A DNA stretch of 49,203 nt from the NCBI GenBank assembly GCA_021791895.1, contig JAJYVS010000019.1, positions 1 through 49,203 of the forward strand. Direction: 5' to 3'. The position numbers and the translations under genes are program-made. Each line of letters starts with the position of its first letter. Positions within the stretch are counted from its first letter, which is position 1. The stretch is from Actinomycetes bacterium (GTDB taxonomy: Bacteria; Actinomycetota; Acidimicrobiia; Acidimicrobiales; RAAP-2). Below the pieces are notes generated by a model, which saw only the letters and a program-made list of their open reading frames with translations, was not told the origin of the DNA and ran no database searches. Below are positions 17,755 through 25,303 of this stretch, one piece after another.

Positions 17755-18591
17755 CTAGCGCCGGGCGCCGCGGGTCCGGCGACGACGGATGATCAACTTG
17801 TCCGATTCCTTGTGGCGGGCGCGGGTCCGGCCCTCGGGCTTGCCCCACGGCGAAACCGGGTGCCGACCGCCCGAGGACTTCCCCTCCCCACCGCCGAGCG
17901 GGTGGTCGACCGGGTTCATGGCCACCCCCCGGGTCTGGGGCCGGACGCCCTTCCATCGGTTCCTCCCCGCCTTACCCACCTTGATGAGCTCGGACTCGGG
18001 GTTCCCGACCACGCCCAGGGTGGCCCGGCAGTCGATCGACACCCGACGCATCTCGGTCGAGGGGAGGCGAAGGGTGGCGAACCCGCCGTCCTTGGCCACG
18101 AGCTGGACACTCATGCCGGCGCCGCGGGCCAGCTTGCCGCCGCCACCGGGCCGGAGCTCCACGTTGTGGACGACCGAGCCGACCGGGATGTAACGCATCG
18201 GCAGGGCGTTGCCGGGACGGATCTCGGCGCCCTGACCACTCTGGAGCCGGTCGCCCACCTTCACCTGGGCGGGAGCCAGGATGTAGCGCTTCTCGCCGTC
18301 GGCGTAGTGGAGCAGGGCGATGCGGGCGCTGCGGTTGGGGTCGTACTCGATCGCCGCCACCTTGGCCGGGACGCCGTCCTTGTCCCGGCGGAAGTCGACC
18401 ACCCGGTACAGGCGCTTGTGCCCGCCGCCGCGGTGGCGCGAGGTCTTGCGGCCGTAGTTGTTGCGCCCCCCGCTCCCGGGCAAGGGCCGGGTGAGCGAAC
18501 GTTCCGGTCGTTTGCGGGCGATCTCGGAGAAGTCGGCAACGCTCTGGAAACGGCGTCCCGGGGAAGTGGGCTTTCGCGAGCGGATGGCCAT
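17755..18591 (-). CDS. rplB: 50S ribosomal protein L2
   Basis: The 278-residue L2 has the usual features: [57 protein letters not shown], and the C-terminal [20 protein letters not shown] with the conserved histidine near the peptidyl transferase centre. It follows rplW by 10 bp and precedes rpsS by 9 bp. Confidence 0.98.
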   Translation of the reverse strand: MAIRSRKPTSPGRRFQSVADFSEIARKRPERSLTRPLPGSGGRNNYGRKTSRHRGGGHKRLYRVVDFRRDKDGVPAKVAAIEYDPNRSARIALLHYADGEKRYILAPAQVKVGDRLQSGQGAEIRPGNALPMRYIPVGSVVHNVELRPGGGGKLARGAGMSVQLVAKDGGFATLRLPSTEMRRVSIDCRATLGVVGNPESELIKVGKAGRNRWKGVRPQTRGVAMNPVDHPLGGGEGKSSGGRHPVSPWGKPEGRTRARHKESDKLIIRRRRTRGARR

Positions 18592-18601
18592 GGCGCGTTC
18601 C

Positions 18602-18892
18602 TCAGCTCTCGAAGAGGTCGATCTTGTCGCCCGCGTGGAGGGTGACGAAGGCCCGCTTGGTGTTCGGGCGTCGGCCCGGAGTGTTGGTGCGGCGGTTTCG
18701 GGTGCCCTTGCCCTTGCGGTTGAGCGTGTTGACGTGCTCGACCTTCACCCCGAAGGCCTCTTCGACCGCTCGCCGGATCTCGATCTTGGAGGACCGGGGG
18801 TCGACCACGAACACATAGACGTTGCGGTCCATGAGCGCATAGGTCTTCTCGGAGACGACCGGCCGGATCAGCACCTTGCCGAGGTCAGGCAT
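18602..18892 (-). CDS. rplW: 50S ribosomal protein L23
   Basis: The 96-residue L23 begins at ATG 18892 ([20 protein letters not shown]) and ends with the [12 protein letters not shown] strand. Its start lies inside the last codons of rplD (8-bp overlap), which argues against the longer open frame. L23 is the main docking site for trigger factor and SRP at the tunnel exit. In contrast to L22 and L29, it has the normal length. Confidence 0.97.
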   Translation of the reverse strand: MPDLGKVLIRPVVSEKTYALMDRNVYVFVVDPRSSKIEIRRAVEEAFGVKVEHVNTLNRKGKGTRNRRTNTPGRRPNTKRAFVTLHAGDKIDLFES

Positions 18893-19631
18893 CTGCGGCC
18901 TCCGTCTCGGCCGGCTCGGACCCCGTCTCGGTCCGGTCCGTCTCTTCGGGCACCTCGATCGTGCCGCCGACCTCTTGACCACCCCCACCGGGGAGGGTCG
19001 CGTCGGTGAAGACCACCCAGTCGGACCGCAAGACATCGTAGGCACTGAGCTCCCCGGCGACGACCGTGTCCACCTCCTGGAGGTTGGCGAAGGAGCGGGC
19101 GGCCACCACGTCGTCCCCGGCGAGGACGGCGAGAACCCGCCCCCCGAGGTCGAGCGCCTCCAGAGCGGAGACGGCGTCCTTGGTCCTCGGTTGCTTCCAG
19201 GGCCAGCGGTCGACGAGCACGATCCGCCCGTCGGCGGCCCGATCGCTCAGCGCGCTGGCGAGGGCCAGCTTCACCATCTTCTTCGGGGTGTGCTGGCGGT
19301 AGCTGCGCGGCTTGGGCCCGAGCGCGACCCCGCCACCGGCGTAATGGGGGGCCCGGAGCGAGCCCTGGCGCGCACGGCCGGTCCCCTTCTGCCGGTAGGG
19401 CTTGGCGCCCCCGCCGCGCACCTCGGCCCTCGTCTTCGTCGACTGGGTCCCCGAGCGTGCCGCGGCCAGCTGGGCCATGACCACCTGGTGGAGCACCGCC
19501 ACGTTGGGCTCGATCCCGAAGATGGTGGGCGCGAGAGCGACCTCGCCGAGAGCGGTGCCGGCGGCGTCGTGCCGGGTGATGGTGCGGACCACCGGCTCGG
19601 GCCGCTCCTTGCGCACCGGTCCCCGGGTCAT
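18885..19631 (-). CDS. rplD: 50S ribosomal protein L4 with short acidic tail
   Basis: The 248-residue L4 contains VLHQVVMAQLAAARSGTQST, the tunnel loop GGGAKPYRQKGTGRARQGSL and the C-terminal NLQEVDTVVAGELSAYDVLR. The family is usually 200-215 residues; here about 35 extra residues, rich in Gly, Glu and Thr, form the C-terminus ([20 protein letters not shown]). It overlaps both rplC and rplW, so the frame is secure. Confidence 0.96.
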   Translation of the reverse strand: MTRGPVRKERPEPVVRTITRHDAAGTALGEVALAPTIFGIEPNVAVLHQVVMAQLAAARSGTQSTKTRAEVRGGGAKPYRQKGTGRARQGSLRAPHYAGGGVALGPKPRSYRQHTPKKMVKLALASALSDRAADGRIVLVDRWPWKQPRTKDAVSALEALDLGGRVLAVLAGDDVVAARSFANLQEVDTVVAGELSAYDVLRSDWVVFTDATLPGGGGQEVGGTIEVPEETDRTETGSEPAETEAADA

Positions 19632-20290
19632 CGGGCATTCCCGTTGGTGGCGGCACGCCCCTTCACGGTGTCCCGCAGGACCACCATGGCACCCCGGGGG
19701 CCGGGGATCGCCCCTTTTACCAGGATGAGCTCACGCTCGGGGTCGGCCGACACGATCTGAAGGTTGAGGGCGGTCACCCGGCGGGCGCCGAGGCGGCCGG
19801 CCATCTTGGTCCCCTTGAACACCCGGGATGGGGTGGCGCAGGCACCGATGGAACCCGGTGCCCGGTGGTGTTTGTGGTTGCCGTGGGCCCCGCCCTGGCC
19901 CTTGAAGTTGTGGCGCTTCATGGCCCCCGAGAACCCCTTGCCCTTGGAGATGGCGATGGCGTCGACCCGCTCGCCGGCGCTCCAGCTCTCGGCCGAGAGC
20001 TGCTGGCCGACCGAGTAGGTGCTGATGTCGTCGAGGCGGAGCTCGACGAGGCGCCGGCCCGGTTCCACCCCGGACGCCTCGTAGTGCCCCTCGAGCGGAT
20101 TGTTGAGGGTCGATCGGCGGCGGAAGCCGTAGGTGACCTGGAGGGCGGAGTACCCCTCCTTCTCCGGGGTCTTCACCTGGACCACCCGCACGGGCGCGAC
20201 GCGCAGCACCGTCACCGGGATGGCCCGGTTCTGGTCGTCCCAAACCTGGGTCATGCCGACCTTCTCGCCGACGATGGCCTTCGTAGTCAC
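19628..20290 (-). CDS. rplC: 50S ribosomal protein L3
   Basis: The 220-residue L3 starts at GTG 20290 (M-TTKAIVGEKVGMTQVWDD). It has the conserved GKGFSGAMKRHNFKGQGGAH and HRAPGSIGACATPSRVFKG segments. L3 is one of the first proteins to bind 23S rRNA. In nearly all bacteria rplC follows rpsJ within a few tens of bases; here 5.0 kb separates them, filled by integrated elements, so L3 and everything below it may depend on a new promoter or on read-through. Confidence 0.97.
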   Translation of the reverse strand: MTTKAIVGEKVGMTQVWDDQNRAIPVTVLRVAPVRVVQVKTPEKEGYSALQVTYGFRRRSTLNNPLEGHYEASGVEPGRRLVELRLDDISTYSVGQQLSAESWSAGERVDAIAISKGKGFSGAMKRHNFKGQGGAHGNHKHHRAPGSIGACATPSRVFKGTKMAGRLGARRVTALNLQIVSADPERELILVKGAIPGPRGAMVVLRDTVKGRAATNGNAR

Positions 20291-20474
20291 TCCGAGCGTC
20301 CTTCTTGGACCGGCCCAACCGGGCCTCGTGCATGCCAACGCTCCGCCCGGTGGTCCCCGAGCGGAGGGCTCGACTGTTGCGACCCGAGGTCCCCGGACAA
20401 CTCCGGGCGCTCGAGCACGTCTGCTGGTGGCGGCGGTCTGCCGTCGGGCGGACCAGGGATTGGCCCGAACGAGC

Positions 20475-20480
20475 AGCCTA
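20475..20480 (-). promoter_or_regulatory. Candidate -10 box ahead of the separated rplC operon
   Basis: TAGGCT is read on the minus strand about 185 bases upstream of rplC. The same hexamer is the -10 of the second rpoB promoter in this window. The matching -35 position is poor (GGCAGG at 17 bases, or TGGCAG at 18), so the call is tentative. It lies between the distal attachment-site copy and rplC, that is, on the host side of the insertion. The remaining 20291-20568 sequence is GC-rich and shows no gene. Confidence 0.3.
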
Positions 20481-20568
20481 CACCATCGACGGACCCGCCT
20501 GCCACGGCGCCCGGGCCCCTCAGACCCCCGGGGACGGCCTCAGGGCCGGGCCCGGGGTCGCCTCAGGC

Positions 20569-20586
20569 GCCGTCTGGATCTTGATC
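20569..20586 (-). repeat. Distal attachment-site copy (diverged rpsJ 3' end)
   Basis: On the minus strand this reads GATCAAGATCCAGACGGC, matching 16 of 18 bases of the rpsJ 3' end. In frame it still encodes IKIQTA, the last six residues of S10 here, using different synonymous codons, and then continues PEATPGPALRPSPGV to a stop. This suggests it is the tail of the original chromosomal rpsJ, displaced when an element integrated upstream of it. Confidence 0.65.
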
Positions 20587-20600
20587 CCTCTAAAAGATAG

Positions 20601-20615
20601 CCGTAGTTGCACGGA
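20601..20615 (-). repeat. 15-bp element-end repeat, distal copy
   Basis: CCGTAGTTGCACGGA on the plus strand is identical to 21365-21379. Each copy lies just inside the distal end of an element, 14 and 17 bases from the attachment core. No copy was seen beside rpsJ. It may be an integrase arm site or simply a conserved element terminus. Confidence 0.7.
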
Positions 20616-20619
20616 CGTC

Positions 20620-21316
20620 CCGCTAAGCGGCACCGGTTCTTCTCGATCCACTCGATGGTGGGCTCGCCGTCCAACCTGATGTGCCCGAGGCGGAGCGACG
20701 TGATCTCGGCTACTCGCATCCCGGCCAGCCCCAGTCGCAGCACCAGCTCGTCCCGGTGACCGATGTCGGAGGTCTCGCAGGTCCCGAGCAGCTTGCCGTG
20801 GGCCTCCTCGTGGGTCAGCCAGCGGGCGGGGTACTTGCCCTGGAGCTTCCCGTAGATGGGGGGCGTCGCTTGGAGCGGATTCTCCCGGCTCTGGAGCTCC
20901 TCGACGAGGGCGGGTTCGGCCGCGCCCGCCCGGACGCACCAGCGGAGGAACGTGCAGATCCTGGCCAGACGGTTGCGGCGGGTGTTATTCGCTCTAGAGC
21001 GCGCCACCCACTGGTTTAGAGGCTCAGCGGATAGGTGAGCTGTGAAGCACCCGATCGCCAACTCTCAAGGCGATGAGCAGCATCGACGACCTTGGACGTT
21101 GTGAAGCATTTCCGCAAGTCAGCGCCAATCCGCGCCGCCTCTTACGGCCCCCTCGGTGAGGGCGCGGGGCTGAGGGACCCCCACGTCCCTGACAGGGACG
21201 TCAACTCGGCCCGGTACTGGTGGGCCGTCTTGGGGTTGGTGTAGCGGCTACAGAACCGCTCGATCAGAGCCGCCAACGCGGTCCATTCGTCCTGGTCGGC
21301 GACCTCCCTAAGGCCG
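20620..21316 (-). pseudogene. Truncated, frameshifted tyrosine recombinase
   Basis: The N-terminal part (VADQDEWTALAALIERFCSR, then PKTAHQYRAEL) shifts frame near 21185, where DVGVPQPRALTEGAV would continue it. About 110 bp of unrelated sequence (roughly 21010-21135) follows, and similarity resumes with NQWVARSRANNTRRNRLARI down to GMRVAEITSLRLGHIRLDG, which includes the first catalytic arginine. It ends in foreign sequence after EWIEKN. The His-x-x-Arg, His and Tyr boxes are absent, so it cannot be active. Confidence 0.85.
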
Positions 21317-21321
21317 CCACG

Positions 21322-21347
21322 CGCGTTAAGCGGTCTGTATCTTGATC
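21322..21347 (-). repeat. Middle attachment-site copy
   Basis: The plus-strand sequence matches 25304-25329 at 25 of 26 bases, covering the last 19 bases of rpsJ, with its stop codon, and 7 bases beyond. On its high-coordinate side it is joined to a 14-bp palindrome, ATCCCTTAAGGGAT, and element-end sequence. On the other side it joins the start of a decayed integrase. It is the junction between two tandem elements. Confidence 0.85.
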
Positions 21348-21364
21348 CCTTAAGGGATATACAC

Positions 21365-21379
21365 CCGTAGTTGCACGGA
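21365..21379 (-). repeat. 15-bp element-end repeat, proximal copy
   Basis: This sequence is identical to 20601-20615. The flanking bases also align partly (TGATCCCT next to the core in both), showing that the intact and decayed elements share the same distal terminus. Confidence 0.7.
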
Positions 21380-21439
21380 TCTGATCCAAGACCCAAGCCT
21401 CCTCGTGCGGGTCAGGTTGCAACCCGATCTCGCCAAGAC

Positions 21440-21709
21440 TCAGGCCGCGACGAGGGGGTTGGCTCGTGCCTGCTCGTACAGCGGCTCAGGAGCCAGATCC
21501 TCACCGTTGGGCCAAGCGACGGTGCCGGCGTCGTGATCGACCTTGGCTTGGGCGAAGTACCCAGGACTCGCTAGGGGTTCAAGAACCCCCCGCCAGTTCT
21601 CGGCTGAGAAGTCGACGTCTCCCACCATCCCATCGTCGAAGAGCAGACGCAGGACGTGGTCGCGCAGCACGGCTACCCCCACAACGACAGGCAGGTAGGT
21701 CCCACTCAT
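21440..21709 (-). CDS. DUF2442 family protein
   Basis: The 89-residue product shows the DUF2442 pattern: LRLLFDDGMVGDVDFSAENW, VLEPLASPGYFAQAKVDHDA and TVAWPNGEDLAPEPLYEQA. ATG 21709 has AGGA 8 bases upstream, which favours it over an ATG three codons earlier. The gene follows the DUF4160 gene by 10 bp. DUF4160-DUF2442 pairs recur in mobile regions and are often listed as candidate toxin-antitoxin modules, but no activity can be shown from sequence. It is the last cargo gene before the element end. Confidence 0.85.
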   Translation of the reverse strand: MSGTYLPVVVGVAVLRDHVLRLLFDDGMVGDVDFSAENWRGVLEPLASPGYFAQAKVDHDAGTVAWPNGEDLAPEPLYEQARANPLVAA

Positions 21710-21719
21710 GCTGTACATC

Positions 21720-21983
21720 CTACGGGAGAGGAGCAATCGGGAGGATCGGACGACTGTCTCGCGCGAGCTCCCAATTCGCGAGGAGCTCCTCCCGATGCAA
21801 CCGGGCCCACTCAGTAACCAAGGCAAGTGACCGCGACTCCAAGATGCCCGCCAAGACAACCCCGTCGATCGAAATCGACGCCCGGAACTCGGCGTGCACC
21901 GCGTGGAAGTGGGGAACAGGATGATCGCGCTCGTTCCAGTACATGTAGATGACGATTCCGTAGAACTCAGCGACTCGTGGCAT
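21720..21983 (-). CDS. DUF4160 family protein
   Basis: The 87-residue product begins MPRVAEFYGIVIYMYWNERD and has the hallmark PHFHA motif followed by EFRASISIDG and LALVTEWARLHREELLANWE, the full DUF4160 pattern. ATG 21983 is chosen because the family starts at MPxIxxFyGI; an upstream in-frame extension has no similarity. It forms a two-gene unit with the DUF2442 gene downstream. Confidence 0.87.
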   Translation of the reverse strand: MPRVAEFYGIVIYMYWNERDHPVPHFHAVHAEFRASISIDGVVLAGILESRSLALVTEWARLHREELLANWELARDSRPILPIAPLP

Positions 21984-22023
21984 CTTTCCGCACGGTACGC
22001 GGGACTTGTGACAGCTCTGCCAC

Positions 22024-22887
22024 CTACGGGATGGCGACTTCGTCTGGGCTAACCACGTCAGGTGGCAAGGCGGCGTTGTAGCACTCGATCCCCTCATCGA
22101 TCACACTTACGGGCACAGCGACAGTCCCGATGCCGCTCAGCTCAAGTTCCGCCGATGTGGGTGGATATGGCCGGCCGCACCAGTTCCCGATCGATGAAAT
22201 AACGGTCGCGTGCCCGCCATCTGGGCTCCACCATCGGTCCGGAGACACGCCGGCTGAGGACTGCAGCACGAAGAACCCTGGCTGCAACCCTTCGCCCGGG
22301 GGCTCCGACGATCCGAAGGGCGAGCCATTCGCAGTTAGGAAGGTGACATCCACCTCTGCAGGTATTGCACATGGCGTGGTGCCGGTGTTGTCGATGAAGA
22401 ACACAGGACTGAGGACCGTTCCCCCGACGTCGTAGCTAACGGCCGCCGCATTCAGTTCAGCGAGCTGACACAGAGGTGTAGCAGCTCTGGTTGTCGGCTG
22501 CGGGGCATTAAACGCTGGCTCGTCGTTGGGCAAGGGAAAGCCTGACGACTGGTAGAGGGTGATCGCAGAGCCGTGAGCAACCGTCGTCCCAGGTGTGGGC
22601 TCCTCCTGCACGATCCGACCGAGCGGAACCGCCGAACTCGGCATCGGGACGACTTTGGGGATCAACCCCGCGTTCTCGATTGCGCTTTCGGCGGCGGCCG
22701 CGGTGTCGCCGACGACCGTCGGAACGGCTAGTGGATTCCCGGGGAGGGGAGGTTGGGCCTCGACCCGAGGTGACTCCGCCAGTCCGAGCACGATGCCGAA
22801 CCCCGAGCCGAGCACGAGCACTGCAATCAGCAGGTACGGCGCCCGACAACGCACGGCTAGACCCTGCCTAGCAAACGAATCAGGCAT
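22024..22887 (-). CDS. Membrane-anchored PASTA-domain protein with DUF4232-like domain
   Basis: From ATG 22887 the product is 287 residues. Residues about 16-37 form one membrane helix (PYLLIAVLVLGSGFGIVLG). A PASTA domain follows (VPTVVGDTAAAAESAIENAG, with EEPTPGTTV and a closing ITLYQSS). The C-terminal half (CQLAELN, FIDNTGTTPCAIPAEVDVTF) resembles the extracellular DUF4232 fold. PASTA domains usually bind peptidoglycan fragments, so the protein probably sits outside the membrane. There is no kinase domain. It may be cargo that marks the cell surface; the role is unknown. An upstream GTG would give 312 residues. Confidence 0.75.
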   Translation of the reverse strand: MPDSFARQGLAVRCRAPYLLIAVLVLGSGFGIVLGLAESPRVEAQPPLPGNPLAVPTVVGDTAAAAESAIENAGLIPKVVPMPSSAVPLGRIVQEEPTPGTTVAHGSAITLYQSSGFPLPNDEPAFNAPQPTTRAATPLCQLAELNAAAVSYDVGGTVLSPVFFIDNTGTTPCAIPAEVDVTFLTANGSPFGSSEPPGEGLQPGFFVLQSSAGVSPDRWWSPDGGHATVISSIGNWCGRPYPPTSAELELSGIGTVAVPVSVIDEGIECYNAALPPDVVSPDEVAIP

Positions 22888-22985
22888 CACTACCCCATGA
22901 TGACGCAACAGTCCCGAGCCGAGTTGACGGAGCCTTTTGAACGAAGCCGGGGGAACCGTCACATCCGTACACGAAAATCCGTCGC

Positions 22986-24377
22986 GTGGCCACGACCCGA
23001 ACTGGGCCGCCTCCCCGCAACATTTCTGAGCGGTTCTACGTCGAGGTGGCTCCCGGGTACGTCCGGCTCCAGCACCAGCTCGGCGTCAGAACCTTCTTCG
23101 GCCGAGGTCGGCTCACCGCCATCGAGCAGCAGATCGTGCGGTCGCTGACCGCCATCGATCGTGCGGGTCAACCTATCGAGTGGAGCACGCCCGACCCCGA
23201 CGAGTACGCCGAGCTCCTGGCATCCGAGGATCGAGCCCGGCAGGAGGCCGAAGAGGCGGTCTTGGACGACCTCGGGCCTGCGGCCGCCGAGTACCTGGAG
23301 GCCGAAGCGCTTGCCCGGGCTCAGCAGGCGGCGATGTTGCGATTGGGCCGGGGAGCGAAGGGGATGTCGGAGCGGAGCCGGCGCGAGATGTGGCGCTGGG
23401 TGCTCTCGTTGCCGTTCGAGATGCTCGGTGATCGGCCGCTGTGGATCACCCTCACCTACCCCGGCGGCTGGGAGAGGTGGGTCCCCGACGGGCCGACACT
23501 GGAGCGCCATAGACGTGCCTTCGGCGAGGCGTGGTACCGCAACTTCGGCGAGCGCCCGGTGGGCTTCTGGGCCAAGGAGTTCCAGCTCGAGGTGGGGAGG
23601 CCCCACCTCCACCTGCTTATGAAAGGGCCGGCCGCGATGGTCGAGTGGGACTACTGGGGCTTCCAGGTCCTGACCCGTCTGGGCAACGCCAACGTGAAGA
23701 AGTTCGGCAAGCGCAAGGGCCGCTGGTGGACCCCACCGATCGGAGGTCACTACGGCGGCCGAACGGCAGAGGTGCTCCTGCGGTCGTGGTCGCAGATCGC
23801 GACCGGCGGAACGGTCGAGAACCACGCGCGGCGGGGCGTGAACGTCCGAACGGTGTTCTTCGCCCACGACGACACCGTCGCCGCGTCGAAGCGGCGCTCG
23901 GCCATCGCCGCTTACATGGCCGGGGAAGCGGCCAAGGCCGGCCAAAAAGTGCCGCCGGTCGGCTTCGGCACCGTTGGCCGCTACTTCGGCACCTTCGGCT
24001 ACCGCTCCGGGTTCCGGCCCACGGTGGAACGCCTTGAGGTCGACGAGGCCGTCTGGGGGGAACTGAACCGCCGGCTCACCCTGCTCGACTCCATCCGGCG
24101 CCGGGCCAAGGGCCGCCCGCTCAGCGACGAGGCGAAGCGACGGCGTCCGTGGCAAGGACTGACGGTCGCCGGCGTGGGCGCCGAGGAGTTCGCTCGCCTC
24201 TTCGAACGGTCCCACGCAGCCGCGTTACGCCGGCGACCGCCAAGCCCGACAGAGGTCTCCGAGCCGCCAGGATCGCGCTGGGACGGCCGGCCCGGCCGCA
24301 GGCCGGGTAAGGCCGTCCCTCAATCGAGCACCCGGGCCGCCCGGGCGAGCACGCCGTTCTCGACGGGATCGATGTAG
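22986..24377 (+). CDS. HUH-type rolling-circle replication initiator (Rep)
   Basis: The 463-residue protein has the three motifs of HUH endonucleases: WITLTYPGGW near residue 152, RPHLHLLM with metal-binding His207 and His209, and AAYMAGEAAKAGQK with a candidate nucleophile Tyr310. Such proteins nick one strand of a double-stranded origin to start rolling-circle replication. The sequence is Arg-rich, and the last 50 or so residues look unstructured and overlap the convergent integrase by 58 bp. The GTG start lacks a clear ribosome-binding site. The nick site was not found; the 98-bp gap before the gene is the obvious place to look. Confidence 0.75.
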   Translation: MATTRTGPPPRNISERFYVEVAPGYVRLQHQLGVRTFFGRGRLTAIEQQIVRSLTAIDRAGQPIEWSTPDPDEYAELLASEDRARQEAEEAVLDDLGPAAAEYLEAEALARAQQAAMLRLGRGAKGMSERSRREMWRWVLSLPFEMLGDRPLWITLTYPGGWERWVPDGPTLERHRRAFGEAWYRNFGERPVGFWAKEFQLEVGRPHLHLLMKGPAAMVEWDYWGFQVLTRLGNANVKKFGKRKGRWWTPPIGGHYGGRTAEVLLRSWSQIATGGTVENHARRGVNVRTVFFAHDDTVAASKRRSAIAAYMAGEAAKAGQKVPPVGFGTVGRYFGTFGYRSGFRPTVERLEVDEAVWGELNRRLTLLDSIRRRAKGRPLSDEAKRRRPWQGLTVAGVGAEEFARLFERSHAAALRRRPPSPTEVSEPPGSRWDGRPGRRPGKAVPQSSTRAARASTPFSTGSM

Positions 24378-25270
24378 CTGCGCATGGTGGTCGCCGGATT
24401 GGCATGCCCGAGGACCTTCTGGATGTCTAGGAGGTCGAAGAAGTGGGCGCCGTCGGCGCTGACGGCACGGTGCAAGATCCCGGCAGCCGTTCGGCGCAGG
24501 TCGTGGGGGCTCATGTGGCCCAGACCCGCCGCGTCGGCGTGGCCCTGGAGCAGCTTGGCAACGCTGGAGGGCTGCTTCAAGGGCCGGCCCCAGGAGAGCC
24601 GGCCCGCCCCGCCGCCCGGCTTCTGGCGGCACACGACCGGGTCGGAGGGCATGAGGGTTCGGCCCAGGCCGACCTCGTAGTCCCTGAGGTAGCCGGTGAG
24701 CAGCCCGAGGAGACCGGGCCCAACCGCCACCCGGCGGGGTCTGCGCTTCTTCCCGATCCATTCGATCGTTGCCTCTTTCTCGAGGCGGAGCTGGCCGACC
24801 CGGAGGACCGTGATCTCGGCCACCCGCATGCCGGCCAGCCCGAGCCGCAGCACCAACTCGTCCCGGCGGCCCACCTCGGAACCGTCACAGGTCCCGAGCA
24901 GCGCCCCGTAGGCCTCGTCGTAGGTGAGCCACCGGGCCGGGTACTTGCCCTGCAGCTTCCCGTAGATGGGCGGCGTGGCCCGGAGCGGGTTCTCTCGGCT
25001 CTGGAGCTCCTCCACCAGGGCCGGGTCGGCCTCCCCCACCCGGACGCACCACCGCAGGAAGGTGCAGATCCGGGCCAGGCGGTTTCGCCGGGTGTTGTTC
25101 GCCCGGGCGAGCGCCACCCAGCCGTTCACCGCGCCGTCGGTGAGGGCCCGGGGGTGGGAGACCCCCACGTGCCCGAACAGTGCGGTGAGCTCGGCCCGGT
25201 ACTGGTGGGCGGTCTTGGGGTTCGGGTACCGACGGCGAACCGGTCGATCAGGACGGCGCACGCCGCCCAT
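24320..25270 (-). CDS. Tyrosine recombinase / integrase
   Basis: From ATG 25270 the product is 316 residues. It has a SAM-like core-binding domain (NTRRNRLARICTFLRWCV) and a complete catalytic set: Arg149 (GMRVAEI), His256-x-x-Arg259 (HDLRR), His289 (LGHANP) and Tyr299 (RSYIDP). Compared with the decayed copy at 20620-21316, one base is missing near 25233-25239. The family's first helix (VADQDQWAACAVLIDRF) is therefore out of frame and the N-terminus is replaced by MGGVRRPDRPVRRR. Activity is thus uncertain. The gene starts 37 bp downstream of rpsJ on the same strand and would be carried on the str/S10 transcript. Confidence 0.92.
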   Translation of the reverse strand: MGGVRRPDRPVRRRYPNPKTAHQYRAELTALFGHVGVSHPRALTDGAVNGWVALARANNTRRNRLARICTFLRWCVRVGEADPALVEELQSRENPLRATPPIYGKLQGKYPARWLTYDEAYGALLGTCDGSEVGRRDELVLRLGLAGMRVAEITVLRVGQLRLEKEATIEWIGKKRRPRRVAVGPGLLGLLTGYLRDYEVGLGRTLMPSDPVVCRQKPGGGAGRLSWGRPLKQPSSVAKLLQGHADAAGLGHMSPHDLRRTAAGILHRAVSADGAHFFDLLDIQKVLGHANPATTMRSYIDPVENGVLARAARVLD

Positions 25271-25303
25271 TGGTCCTGGTCAGCGACCGGGTGGAGGGCC
25301 CAG

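Larger units (their letters stand above)
20569..21347. mobile_element. Decayed second integrative element (integrase fragments only)
   Basis: The segment is bounded by two copies of the rpsJ 3' end (20569-20586 and 21330-21347). It contains the N-terminal and central parts of an integrase closely related to the one at 24320-25270, in the same orientation and at the same distance from its attachment copy. The integrase C-terminus and everything that lay beyond it are deleted; the join is near 20620-20640. I infer an older, related element in tandem with the intact one. Confidence 0.65.

Noticed and set aside
21340-21362. The palindrome ATCCCTTAAGGGAT as a transcription terminator
   Set aside because: It has no loop and no T-run, and its place at the attachment junction makes a recombination or element-end role more likely.
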